IMG/VR virus record: IMGVR_UViG_3300022902_001344
Span: 1 to 42,121 of that record
Source of the DNA: a virus
Reading direction: 5' to 3' (one strand)
Length of the DNA: 42,121 nt
Shown one piece after another: positions 32,227 through 39,109 of the stretch. Numbering within the stretch: position 1 is the stretch's first letter; the number at the start of each line of letters is the position of its first letter. The position numbers and the translations under genes are program-made. The notes under the pieces were generated by a model. The model saw only the letters and a program-made list of their open reading frames with translations. It was not told the origin of the DNA and searched no databases.

Positions 32227-32541
32227 TCACACTCCTTCAAGCCCCGGAGCACCGCAGCCGCTGCCGACTCGGGGGTCCGGGCCTGTGCCGCGCATGTGAC
32301 CGTTGACGACGCACCACTCGCCGGGGTGCCTCAAGTGCAAGATGTCGCAGTCCAGCGCCAGCACCCGCTCCCCCGCACTCTTCGCCGGGGCCGCGTCGGG
32401 ATCAGGTGTCATCCACTGAATGAATCCCTCAACCACGTCGTATGCATATTCCTCACCGCCAGAACCTGTTGCGCGCGCCCTCTTTTTCATATCCCCGACG
32501 AATGCCAGGATCTGATCTCGGCTGTTAGGTTTTGGATTCAT
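32227..32541 (-). CDS. Small protein, unknown
   Basis: A 104-residue protein (MNPKPNSRDQILAFVGDMKK ...). Central ALDCDILHLRHPGEWCVVNG has a Cys/His cluster that might bind a metal. GGAGGGACGAGAA precedes the ATG. The gene begins 17 bases inside the preceding one and ends four bases before the next start. Confidence 0.5.
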   Translation of the reverse strand: MNPKPNSRDQILAFVGDMKKRARATGSGGEEYAYDVVEGFIQWMTPDPDAAPAKSAGERVLALDCDILHLRHPGEWCVVNGHMRGTGPDPRVGSGCGAPGLEGV

Positions 32542-33079
32542 TTCTCGTCCCTCCCTTGTTGCAAGCGGTCATTTTCGCACCCGCCCCCACCGCCCCACAC
32601 TCAACCAAATCCGCCACCGCGCACCCGGCAAACCCCGCACCTGGATCCGCCACCATGTGCCGGTCGCCGCGCCAGTGGTTCGGGTCTCCATCGTGAGGCA
32701 GCCCGCACGTGGAGCAGCGATGGACGCAGGCCCCGCACGACATCCGCTCGGCGGCCTGGTCCAGGTGCAGCTCCCCGCAGAATCTATTATAGAAGTCCCA
32801 TCCAGTCGAAGTGAGATTGTAAGTTGTCGGAGAGCTATGGCCCTTACTAGCCATCGTCATTCGGATCAGAGGGGGGCGACGTCGAGACAGTCGGGAAAGG
32901 ACTAGGGCAACCTGTTGGGTCACTCGGGACCTTGATGGTTCTTCAGGTAGTAGGTCCCTGGCAGGGATCCCATCTGCCGCATCCTCGGGATTGGGGCCTG
33001 CATGGACTTTCAGTAGATAGTGCCCCAGTACAACCAAAGCCCTCTTCTGGGGAAGAGTCAGATCCCAATACTTACCCAT
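32525..33079 (-). CDS. Winged-helix-like protein with Cys/His-rich C-terminus
   Basis: A 184-residue protein. Residues about 8-95 (LTLPQKRALVVLGHYLLKV, VTQQVALVLSRLSRR, TTYNLTSTGWDFYNR) resemble a winged helix ending in a wing and T-x-x-G element. The remaining half has CGACVHRCSTCGLPHDGDPNHW and more Cys, probably one or two zinc sites. It is likely DNA- or RNA-binding; a regulator of the unit is possible. Its ATG overlaps the nucleotidase stop (TGATG). Confidence 0.6.
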   Translation of the reverse strand: MGKYWDLTLPQKRALVVLGHYLLKVHAGPNPEDAADGIPARDLLPEEPSRSRVTQQVALVLSRLSRRRPPLIRMTMASKGHSSPTTYNLTSTGWDFYNRFCGELHLDQAAERMSCGACVHRCSTCGLPHDGDPNHWRGDRHMVADPGAGFAGCAVADLVECGAVGAGAKMTACNKGGTRNESKT

Positions 33080-33837
33080 CAGCCCTCTTCCTCAGTGTTA
33101 TCCTGCGCGTGTTGCAGAACCTGCTTGCTGAGGGCCATCTCCAACCCCGATTCTGAAATCCTTATCCATTGCCCATTAGCCAGACTGTGAAGAATCTCAT
33201 CGTTCCCCTTACAACCCATCTGGTTCCAAGGCCGATCAACCAAGAAGACAAAGATGTTTTTGCATGGCAAGCAGCCTGCCATGATCTCTCGTTGAATTCC
33301 GTAGACCTGCTCGAGGCTGTCCTCGAGGATGAGCCAAGTCTCAGACTCTGCAGCCTCCCTACCCCACTGACTCAGGAATTCTCCCTTGTCCTTGGCACCG
33401 TGGGCACGCTCAAAGTAGAGTAGGGCATCCCAGCCGAACCTGTCCGAGATCCACTTCTGGGAAGCTACCCGCATACGGGTCGTCTCAAAGGGGCGGGCTG
33501 TCAGGAACCTGACGTCAACCAGATCTGCCCAGAGCTCCTTCTGAGACTTAGCCATCAACAGGGATACCACCGCGGCCCAGGCCTCAGGATAGTGCCCCAA
33601 CGCTGAGTAGAACAAAGGGCTGGCAAAGGCCTTATAGATAGCCTCTTTGACATATACCTCCATGTCCGAACCACTCTCAAAGAGGCCAGAGTCGGCGAGG
33701 GCCTGGGTGACAGCCTGCTGGCCTACATCCTGAGGACGAAAGACTACACCGGTATTCCGAGCCACCTCGATCTGTATCCCCGCCACAGTGTTAGAAACCA
33801 CACCGTCAACATCGCACCAGAGGACAAATCTACCCAT
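33079..33837 (-). CDS. HAD-family nucleotidase (5'-deoxyribonucleotidase-like)
   Basis: A 252-residue protein starting MGRFVLWCDVDGVVSNTVAG. DVDGVV at residues 9-14 supplies the two catalytic Asp (HAD motif I), DVRFLTARP near 120 is motif II, and TWLILEDSLEQVYGI near 185 is the acidic motif IV; a Lys earlier (HGAKDKGEFL) could be motif III. This resembles 5'(3')-deoxyribonucleotidases, which hydrolyse dNMPs. Phages use them to alter nucleotide pools, sometimes with modified DNA. Its start lies eight bases inside the preceding gene. Confidence 0.75.
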   Translation of the reverse strand: MGRFVLWCDVDGVVSNTVAGIQIEVARNTGVVFRPQDVGQQAVTQALADSGLFESGSDMEVYVKEAIYKAFASPLFYSALGHYPEAWAAVVSLLMAKSQKELWADLVDVRFLTARPFETTRMRVASQKWISDRFGWDALLYFERAHGAKDKGEFLSQWGREAAESETWLILEDSLEQVYGIQREIMAGCLPCKNIFVFLVDRPWNQMGCKGNDEILHSLANGQWIRISESGLEMALSKQVLQHAQDNTEEEG

Positions 33838-34369
33838 CAGTTTTCCCCCCCTTGATGAATCCCCCGTTGGGCCCCCGCTTCTGCTTGGATGCATCCTCCC
33901 GCAGCACCTTCCGGGCATCGTCACCCGTCTTCTTGGGAGTCTCATCCCAGGATCGCTGCTGGGGAGAGACCGGGCGAAGGCCAGCGTACTTCCCCTCGCA
34001 TAAGACCCAACCTCCCAAGGGAACGAAGAAGGACTTCCCGCTCGGCCAGAACCGGCACTCAAGCACCGGCACTCGCGCTTCGGCCTCATCGAATAGAAGG
34101 GGACCTGCATCATTGTGGCCATAAGTAGGAGAACCTGTCTGGAGGTACTTCACTCCCACCACGTAAGCGGCACGAGGCATCTCCAAGTTCAACGGCATCG
34201 GGAGCCAAGACCGACGGCCCCCACTCACCGACCGACGCATCTTCGCCGTCGGGACGATCGCCATTCCCATCATGGAGGCTGCGACCTTCTCGTTTATCCT
34301 GGTCCGCTCCCCATCGTACCTGGCCAGCTTGTGCACCCAAACCCTCGTTAGGGGGAAATCACTCAGCAT
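33830..34369 (-). CDS. Unknown protein with basic C-terminus
   Basis: A 179-residue protein. The start MLSDFPLTRVWVHKLARYDG at 34369 has AGGAG seven bases upstream. It contains WLPMPLNLEMPRAAYVVGVKYLQ, an aromatic core (FWPSGKSFFVPLGGWVLCEG) and a Lys/Gly-rich C-terminus (SKQKRGPNGGFIKGGK). No family recognised. It could bind nucleic acid through the tail. Confidence 0.55.
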   Translation of the reverse strand: MLSDFPLTRVWVHKLARYDGERTRINEKVAASMMGMAIVPTAKMRRSVSGGRRSWLPMPLNLEMPRAAYVVGVKYLQTGSPTYGHNDAGPLLFDEAEARVPVLECRFWPSGKSFFVPLGGWVLCEGKYAGLRPVSPQQRSWDETPKKTGDDARKVLREDASKQKRGPNGGFIKGGKTDG

Positions 34370-34373
34370 GTTC

Positions 34374-34961
34374 TCACTCCTTGGTGCAGACAGGGCAGGG
34401 CCTGGTCCATTCATTTGGATCTGATGGCTCGCACGGGTACCAATCCCCCCCGGCGTACTTCACAAACCTCTTATCCTTGCAGTTGGCACAGGCAGGTCGG
34501 AAGTCTCGCTTTGGAGTAGCCGGACTTGGATGGTAGACAATTTGTAACTTCTGTTCCCTCTGAAGGATCTCTACCGCTTCATCACTCTTTGCAATTGTGA
34601 CGCCCACCCCCGAGGCTGTATTAACCGAGACCACAATACTCCCCCTCAACCTATTCCCCTCGAAGGGGGTGCGAGCTTGTAGGGCGACCAGGTATTCGCG
34701 GGCACGAAGGTAGGGGGCATCCGAGGGATTTGGTAAAGGGGCCGTCTGCCGTAACAAAGGCTCCGCAGCACATAGTGCCGAGAAGAACTGAGCACGCTGG
34801 CCCCACGTCTCGGCCTTGACCCAGATCTCCCCCGCAACGAAACGCTCCAGGAAGTTAACCGCAGGAGCAGGCTCATCCGGCGTAGTCCCTAACCGCCCAT
34901 CCACCCAGTCCAGAAGAGCAGTCCAGTCCCCCTCATCCCGAAGTGAATCTTTCAGCCTCAT
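34374..34961 (-). CDS. Unknown protein with C-terminal zinc-ribbon-like end
   Basis: A 195-residue protein. Helical N-terminal half (LLDWVDGRLGTTPDE, FLERFVAGEIWVKAE), then VSVNTASGVGVTIAKSD. The C-terminus has CANCKDKRFVKYAGGDWYPC and CPVCTKE, a C-x2-C...C-x2-C zinc ribbon. Zinc ribbons of this kind bind DNA, RNA or protein. The start overlaps the previous stop as ATGA. Confidence 0.6.
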   Translation of the reverse strand: MRLKDSLRDEGDWTALLDWVDGRLGTTPDEPAPAVNFLERFVAGEIWVKAETWGQRAQFFSALCAAEPLLRQTAPLPNPSDAPYLRAREYLVALQARTPFEGNRLRGSIVVSVNTASGVGVTIAKSDEAVEILQREQKLQIVYHPSPATPKRDFRPACANCKDKRFVKYAGGDWYPCEPSDPNEWTRPCPVCTKE

Positions 34962-35248
34962 TCTTCTTCTCCCTCGATCAGCTCCCCCAATCCGAGTAGG
35001 GCAGCCAACTCCTTGATCGCCTGGGCTTCTTGTTTGGCCGCTTCTTCGTCAGAGCACACAATAACCACTCTTCGATGATTCAGGATCAACATCAGGCACT
35101 GCAGACGCTGTCCTAGAATCTTGTCAGCCCTGGCGTGTTCCCGAGAAGTAGCCAGTCGTATCCGATGCTCCGACGAAGGTGAAGCTGGGGCACCTCGTAG
35201 CACACGTTCCCACTGCAATAACTCGCTCGAGACGATGCTTGTCTGCAA
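34958..35248 (-). CDS. Small helical protein, overlapping start
   Basis: A 96-residue reading frame that may start with TTG at 35248 and overlaps the preceding gene by 125 bases. Its sequence (LLQWERVLRGAPASPSSEHR, HARADKILGQRLQCLMLILN, SDEEAAKQEAQAIKELAALL) looks protein-like throughout, unlike a shadow frame. Either the two genes truly overlap, the start is the internal ATG of MLILNHRR, or a frameshift joins it to the preceding gene. Ends in ATGA with the next gene. Confidence 0.45.
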   Translation of the reverse strand: MQTSIVSSELLQWERVLRGAPASPSSEHRIRLATSREHARADKILGQRLQCLMLILNHRRVVIVCSDEEAAKQEAQAIKELAALLGLGELIEGEEE

Positions 35249-35495
35249 TCCGAAAGAGGCTTGGGCAAAAGGGGAGGGTCTCCCGCAGATCGTCCTTCAC
35301 CCGGATCTCAAATTCGTGGCAGTAGCTCATCAGGTCTTGGAGCAACCGCGGGACCTCGGCTTCTTTGGCAACCCTATGGAGAGCGCCGGCCTTCAGCTCT
35401 ACTTGCCTCTCTAGCTCAGCGCACCGTAGAAGGGTATCCCGTAGGCCCGTCCGGGTCTTCATCCCCCGCCTTCTGTACCTGATAGGTTCGTCCAT
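35124..35495 (-). CDS. Small coiled-coil protein, first gene of a unit
   Basis: A 123-residue protein. The N-terminal 80 residues are charged helices (LLRCAELERQVELKAGALHR, FEIRVKDDLRETLP); the last 40 (TCATRCPSFTFVGASDTTGY) overlap the next gene. The ATG at 35495 is seven bases after a -10-like element and has no Shine-Dalgarno, so either the transcript is leaderless or the start is the ATG at 35462 (MKTRTGLRD), which has AAGG six bases upstream. Confidence 0.5.
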   Translation of the reverse strand: MDEPIRYRRRGMKTRTGLRDTLLRCAELERQVELKAGALHRVAKEAEVPRLLQDLMSYCHEFEIRVKDDLRETLPFCPSLFRIADKHRLERVIAVGTCATRCPSFTFVGASDTTGYFSGTRQG

Positions 35496-35501
35496 GCGAA
35501 G

Positions 35502-35530
35502 GAGTGTGCCACACGTGGCACCTTTGTCAA
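35502..35530 (-). promoter_or_regulatory. Promoter-like element with GTGCCAC/GTGGCAC palindrome
   Basis: Minus strand TTGACA, 17 bases, ACACTC. The spacer holds TGCCACGTGTGGCA, a 14-bp palindrome with a 2-bp centre, identical to that at 37249-37262. The ATG at 35495 follows at the expected transcription start. The palindrome inside a promoter spacer is typical of a repressor operator. The 35496-35637 gap holds nothing else that was recognised. Confidence 0.45.
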
Positions 35531-35637
35531 CCCTTGGTTGCCCTCATCCCCTCAGGCTGCTATTCTGATCCCAGTTGTGCCGCCCCAGGAGCTGATGTCC
35601 TATCTCACTGGAACCCGACAGCCTCGTCCCGGTCCTC

Positions 35638-35967
35638 TCACCCACCCTTCTTGCTCATCGCTGCATCCATGATCCTCTTGCTCATCCGCCGGCCCTTGGT
35701 GTTCTCCTCAGTCCCTGGGGTATACCGAGGGCCAAGGTACTTCTTCGGTGTTGTATTGTTGAACGTGTGCCAGTCCGTGAAGGCTTGCAACTTGGTCCTG
35801 TGCATCAGCCTGAAAAGGGAGCCGTGTTCTAATGCGCTCTCGATCCTACGTTGAGCGAGCTGGGCCTTGTAGTCCAGGGCGAGCAGGCAGAGCCGGAGCT
35901 CCTCATCAGACACTTCCTCCTGCTCCTGGACAGCCAGCACGATCTCAGCAATGCTCCTGTCAGCCAT
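35638..35967 (-). CDS. Small protein, unknown
   Basis: A 109-residue protein. The start MADRSIAEIVLAVQEQEEVS at 35967 lies eight bases inside the preceding gene. Acidic helices lead, then YKAQLAQRRIESALEHGSLF, an aromatic stretch with WHTFNNTTPKKYLGPRY and a basic C-terminus (GRRMSKRIMDAAMSKKGG). Nucleic-acid or protein binding is possible. Confidence 0.5.
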   Translation of the reverse strand: MADRSIAEIVLAVQEQEEVSDEELRLCLLALDYKAQLAQRRIESALEHGSLFRLMHRTKLQAFTDWHTFNNTTPKKYLGPRYTPGTEENTKGRRMSKRIMDAAMSKKGG

Positions 35968-36160
35968 CAGGGCTTCCCCCATCCACCGTGTGCTCGAGTG
36001 AGACAATCTGGTCTATCCGGTCCTCCAGGTCTTCATCATCGATTTGCATGTCAAGGACCTCCGGCTGGCAGTACTCCTCCAGCTCATCCTCAGGGACCAT
36101 CACGACCTTCCGGAAGCGGACTTCCGCTTTCCCCGTGATCACCACCTTGTGCTCCTTCAT
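35960..36160 (-). CDS. Small acidic protein, unknown
   Basis: A 66-residue protein: MKEHKVVITGKAEVRFRKVV, then an acidic stretch (QIDDEDLEDRIDQI). GGAGGGGAGAA precedes the ATG. It overlaps the preceding gene by about 70 bases. A strand-plus-acidic-tail design is common in small phage inhibitors or anti-host proteins, but there is no specific evidence. Confidence 0.5.
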   Translation of the reverse strand: MKEHKVVITGKAEVRFRKVVMVPEDELEEYCQPEVLDMQIDDEDLEDRIDQIVSLEHTVDGGSPDG

Positions 36161-36320
36161 TTCTCCCCTCCGCGGCCTGCTCATTTAAGGCGATGCAGTG
36201 CTGGCGGGCGGCCTCTGGGTTCCTGTGCTCTGTCCCGCAGGTCAGCTCTCCGTTGGAGCAGGTGTACCTCCAGGTCCTGGCCCCTTTAGGTGGGATCTTC
36301 TTCACCCTCCACCTGGTCAT
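36090..36320 (-). CDS. Small Cys-containing protein, unknown
   Basis: A 76-residue protein (MTRWRVKKIPPKGARTWRYT). The two Cys in WRYTCSNGELTCGTEH followed by a helix with RQHCIALNEQ suggest a small zinc-binding or C2H2-like fold: C-x6-C then H and C/H. The start overlaps the preceding stop (ATGA). Its C-terminal 24 residues overlap the next gene. Confidence 0.5.
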   Translation of the reverse strand: MTRWRVKKIPPKGARTWRYTCSNGELTCGTEHRNPEAARQHCIALNEQAAEGRNEGAQGGDHGESGSPLPEGRDGP

Positions 36321-36736
36321 TTCAACCCCGGCTCATGGGCTTCACGAACCCTGAACGGCATCAGTATGCAGATATGATGGCGGGCGGCCCCCTCGGCCTC
36401 CTGACGGCTCTTGCCGGCCAAGAGGATCTTCGGGACGAGGAAGGATACGTTAAACTCCTTCGGGACAGAGGGAGGAAGGTCGGGGCTCTCCTTGTCTGGG
36501 TCCACCACGAGACGGGCTGCAAACTCTAGCGCGCGCGGGCGGATATCATATTCAGCCTCCGTCCCCCTGACTTCCATCCATGTACGGAGGCCATTAACAT
36601 GCAGGAGACCCGGCAGCTCTTTTGGGGCCATCTCGGCCCACCACTGCCCCAGCTGGGAACACATCGTATGTGTCATCTTCATCGTCGGGTCCCCGCTGGT
36701 GCAGTGGGCCAGGTCCCCTTTCCTGAACTTGTCCAT
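36317..36736 (-). CDS. Unknown protein, 139 residues
   Basis: The start MDKFRKGDLAHCTSGDPTMK at 36736 has AGGGGAG four bases upstream; the longer open frame upstream is a shadow. TMCSQLGQWWAEMAPKELPG and LHVNGLRTWMEVRGTEAEYD look like an SH3-like barrel. The C-terminal half is charged (FNVSFLVPKILLAGKSRQEAE). No family recognised. Confidence 0.6.
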   Translation of the reverse strand: MDKFRKGDLAHCTSGDPTMKMTHTMCSQLGQWWAEMAPKELPGLLHVNGLRTWMEVRGTEAEYDIRPRALEFAARLVVDPDKESPDLPPSVPKEFNVSFLVPKILLAGKSRQEAEGAARHHICILMPFRVREAHEPGLK

Positions 36737-36746
36737 GGTTCTCCCC

Positions 36747-36908
36747 TTATTCTGCAGGCCGGCGCCGTCGACGGATAGCGTTCTTGGCCTCGGTCTGGAT
36801 GTTCTGGTAGGCCATCTCCATGACTTCCTCGAGGCCCAGGACCTCCACGTTCGGATCCTTACGGAGCTGGTCAGGTGTCTTGTAGGCCTTGGCGATCCGC
36901 CACAACAC
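36747..36908 (-). CDS. Very small protein (LRKDPNVEVLGLEE type)
   Basis: A 53-residue frame starting with GTG at 36908 and ending with TAA. The sequence (LWRIAKAYKTPDQLRKDPNV, EVLGLEEVMEMAYQNIQTEAK, then IRRRRRPAE) follows a pattern seen in small phage proteins with a short helix, a LRR-x-GL turn and EALEMAYENIQ-like helix. It overlaps the end of the preceding gene by 38 bases and lies 11 bases before the next. No clear Shine-Dalgarno, so a +1 frameshift from the preceding gene is an alternative. Confidence 0.6.
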   Translation of the reverse strand: MLWRIAKAYKTPDQLRKDPNVEVLGLEEVMEMAYQNIQTEAKNAIRRRRRPAE

Positions 36909-37212
36909 ATCGTAGTATCTTTTGCAGGACCACCTCCCCTTTCTCCATGTCTACCCGAAGCACCTTCCCGACGGTGTAGCTGACGAACAGGTCTTTGCTC
37001 GGGTCCGCGGCGTAGCCCTTCACACGTAGGACGATCGGACCCTTCTTGTACCTCGGCTGGCCGTCCTTCTTGGCGGGCCGTAGCTTCCACATGAATATGC
37101 CGGCGCTGAAGGTTTCCTGACCCGCCGAGAACGGGTTGACTTCCGGCCGCCCCTGCGCTTGCCAATCGAAGGATCCAACCGCCTTGCGGTTCTTCTTGTC
37201 GCTGTATTTCAT
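36871..37212 (-). CDS. Unknown protein, first of the accessory unit
   Basis: A 113-residue protein starting MKYSDKKNRKAVGSFDWQAQ. Beta-rich, with FSAGIFMWKLRPAKKDGQP, KKGPIVLRVKGYAADP, LFVSYTVGKVLRVDM. The layout suggests a small barrel, possibly nucleic-acid binding. The ATG at 37212 has no Shine-Dalgarno and lies at the expected start point of a promoter-like element just upstream. The C-terminus (ILRCVVADRQGLQDT) overlaps the next small gene. Confidence 0.55.
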   Translation of the reverse strand: MKYSDKKNRKAVGSFDWQAQGRPEVNPFSAGQETFSAGIFMWKLRPAKKDGQPRYKKGPIVLRVKGYAADPSKDLFVSYTVGKVLRVDMEKGEVVLQKILRCVVADRQGLQDT

Positions 37213-37218
37213 CACAAA

Positions 37219-37269
37219 GGTGTGGCACACTGACACATACCTGTCAGGTGCCACGTGTGGCACAATAGA
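37219..37269. promoter_or_regulatory. Divergent promoter/operator region
   Basis: This 51-bp region separates the minus-strand accessory unit from the intergenic region. It holds CTGACA-N6-TGTCAG (37230-37247), the palindrome TGCCACGTGTGGCA (37249-37262) and a further GTGGCACAC at 37222. Minus strand: CTGACA, 17 bases, CACACC, then ATG seven bases on. Plus strand: CTGTCA, 17 bases, AATAGA. The clustering of three related sites suggests a key regulatory region. Confidence 0.5.
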
Positions 37270-37500
37270 TGTGGGGCCAGCTTTTCTTTTAGAATAGAGG
37301 GCCGTCAGGATCTTCGGGATAAGAGAAGGTGCTGCAGAGGGAATACGGCCGGCGCCGCGGGGGCCGGCTGCAGGTTCATAGCTGCATCAGGAGGGAAAGA
37401 GAAAGCCCCCCAAGCGGTAGGACGCCTGGAGGGCAACGGTTGCTGGCCGCCAATCTCTGTCGGGAATGTAGTACAGGAGGGGTCACGAGGTCCACCGGTA

Positions 37501-37680
37501 ACTGCTATGGGAGTATATGCCAGTTTATGGGGGGTCGGGGTATTTGATAGCGTGACGGGAGTTGTTATGGGAGTATATGAATCATCATAGGGGAGTTTTC
37601 GATACGATATCGTGATGGGGGTTGTCACGGGAGTATATACTTATGTATCTAAGGACCGAGTAGTTGATAGCGTGATGGGA
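37501..37680 (+). repeat. Three 60-bp-period imperfect tandem repeats
   Basis: Copies at 37501, 37561 and 37621. The first 18 positions read approximately GTTGTYAYGGGAGTATAT, and the last 16 TGATAGCGTGAYGGGR, giving a contiguous conserved core of about 33 bases across each junction, with variable sequence of about 26 bases between. The exact 60-bp step, about six helical turns, would place each core on the same DNA face. They may be regulatory sites or iterons. Confidence 0.75.
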
Positions 37681-38318
37681 CCCCCCGCGTGGGAAATCCG
37701 GCATTTCGGTACCCCAATTCAAGGGGAATACCCTTGTCCGGCGGGCGAGGGTGGTCAAGGTCCGGACCGGTTCCCCTGTATACCGTACCCCGGTCCCTAC
37801 TCCTACCCTACCCCCCACTGTAGGCTGCTACCTACTCCACACTACCCTACCCTACACAGGAAAAGGGGTCATTGTCTACCTTGTCTATAGACTTGGCACT
37901 AGGTTCCAGAAACCCTAACCATGTCTGGATGGACCCTATTATTCTAGGTCCTGTGAGGCTCCCTACCGGTTCGAGGTATCCCCTGGTATAGGAGTATAGG
38001 TTATGAGCTTAGAATTGATTCCAGCGTAACTATCTGTTATCACTACAGAAAACCTATAGGTGGATTGTATACACTTCCCTACAGTGTAGGATAGAAATAC
38101 CTTGTATTCCTTGTATTGGTATGTAACTGTAGGATACCTCTCATATCATGTAGGTATGCATTCCATCTGTCATTACCTACACTTAGCTAACATTCTGTCC
38201 TCTGTCCGGATCCATCGCTTGACTCTGTCTCGACCGATTCAGTGGTGGTCCGGCGGCCAGCACTGGCGGTACGGGTACGCGCGCGATGGTAGCAGGATCA
38301 CGGTTCATTCTATCTTAT

Positions 38319-38350
38319 GAGATCCCTTCCCTTGGGGATCTCCCTTATTT
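38319..38350 (+). terminator. Possible terminator hairpin
   Basis: GAGATCCC, 8-base loop, GGGATCTC followed by CCTTATTT. The stem is perfect and the tail is moderately T-rich, so termination on the plus strand before the 38454 gene is plausible. It could also shape a regulatory RNA. Confidence 0.45.
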
Positions 38351-38453
38351 GCATGGTCCGGGATAGCAGATACCACTGAATCACAGTAACCTAGCGTAAT
38401 ATCATAGGTTCTTTTCCCTTGACCTATACTCTCATATAACCCACTCTTCTGGT

Positions 38454-38651
38454 ATGACAAAGACACAAGCAAAACGGGAAGCACAAGACAGGCTTCTGTA
38501 CTCCTTTGAGAATGCTTTGATGGCTTTAGATGAAAACCATGATCACAACTTCTCCCCCACTGACAAAGCAGCTGTCCGAGGGGAGATCAAGAAACAAGCA
38601 AAAAGGGTGGCCAAATTGTTTGGTTACTCTGACTTCAATCTCAGATGGTAA
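38454..38651 (+). CDS. Small charged helical protein, unknown
   Basis: A 65-residue protein: MTKTQAKREAQDRLLYSFEN, ALDENHDHNFSPTDKAAVRG, EIKKQAKRVAKLFGYSDF. Helical with basic ends. No clear Shine-Dalgarno. First gene of the right plus-strand unit, preceded by a TTGACC/TATACT/TATAAC-rich region (38418-38440) that may contain its promoter. Confidence 0.55.
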   Translation: MTKTQAKREAQDRLLYSFENALMALDENHDHNFSPTDKAAVRGEIKKQAKRVAKLFGYSDFNLRW

Positions 38652-38670
38652 TTACCAAAGGATAGCAACC

Positions 38671-38772
38671 ATGTTCACTATCATCTTGAAGAACGGCAAG
38701 GCCATCCCTTGCAAGTCCATCAAAACCCCCGCGAGCACTACCGCGATCCTTGACAAGTACTTGGCACGTTAA
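38671..38772 (+). CDS. Very small protein, unknown
   Basis: A 33-residue frame (MFTIILKNGKAIPCKSIKTP, then ASTTAILDKYLAR) with AAAGGA seven to eight bases before the ATG. The position between two likely genes and the Shine-Dalgarno support translation; function is unknown. Confidence 0.45.
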   Translation: MFTIILKNGKAIPCKSIKTPASTTAILDKYLAR

Positions 38773-38804
38773 CCCCTTGTAGTTAACCAACAAAGGAGAA
38801 TATC

Positions 38805-39083
38805 ATGTCCGATTCACCAAAGAAAGTTACCCTCACCGTTCCCCTGAACAAGTCCGGATCCGCCACCATCCCGGTCCAAGTGGCTGCCGGTGCTACCGGT
38901 CCGGATGTTCACGCGGCTACCGTCGACGCGCTGGCCAAGTCTAAGGCGAGCATCATTGCGGCGTATGGTTCCCTGGCCTACTCGGACTTTAAGGGGTCGC
39001 TTCGCGACACTTTGCCCGGCGAGACTGCCAAGGACCGGCGCTCGGATCTCACCAACAAGATCGCGAGCATGTCCCTGGCGTAG
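38805..39083 (+). CDS. Small protein, unknown
   Basis: A 92-residue protein with a strong AAAGGAG. It starts MSDSPKKVTLTVPLNKSGSA (strand-rich), then a helix-rich second half (AATVDALAKSKASIIAAYGS, ending LTNKIASMSLA). GC content and codon use return to the genome average here. No family recognised; the strong ribosome binding site suggests high expression. Confidence 0.65.
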   Translation: MSDSPKKVTLTVPLNKSGSATIPVQVAAGATGPDVHAATVDALAKSKASIIAAYGSLAYSDFKGSLRDTLPGETAKDRRSDLTNKIASMSLA

Positions 39084-39109
39084 GGCTCCTGCCCTACTCC
39101 CACCGTACT

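Larger units (their letters stand above)
37264..38453. other. AT-richer intergenic region
   Basis: About 1.2 kb without a convincing gene. It contains a purine-rich plus-strand stretch (to 37450), 60-bp-period repeats (37501-37680), a CCTACC-rich part (37795-37860), AT-rich sequence with repeated GTAGG/CCTAC and TATAG words to about 38200, and a hairpin at 38319. Short open frames here have weak protein-like character. It might hold an origin of replication or an early promoter region; this is inference. Confidence 0.55.

Noticed and set aside
1965-37269. TGGCAC motifs as sigma54 promoters
   Set aside because: No TTGC element occurs at the required distance after TGGCAC at any of the sites checked.
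37255-37590. 111-codon plus-strand open frame through the 60-bp repeats
   Set aside because: Low-complexity translation of the repeat and purine-rich DNA, no Shine-Dalgarno. The minus-strand frame at 37305-37628 is rejected for the same reason.
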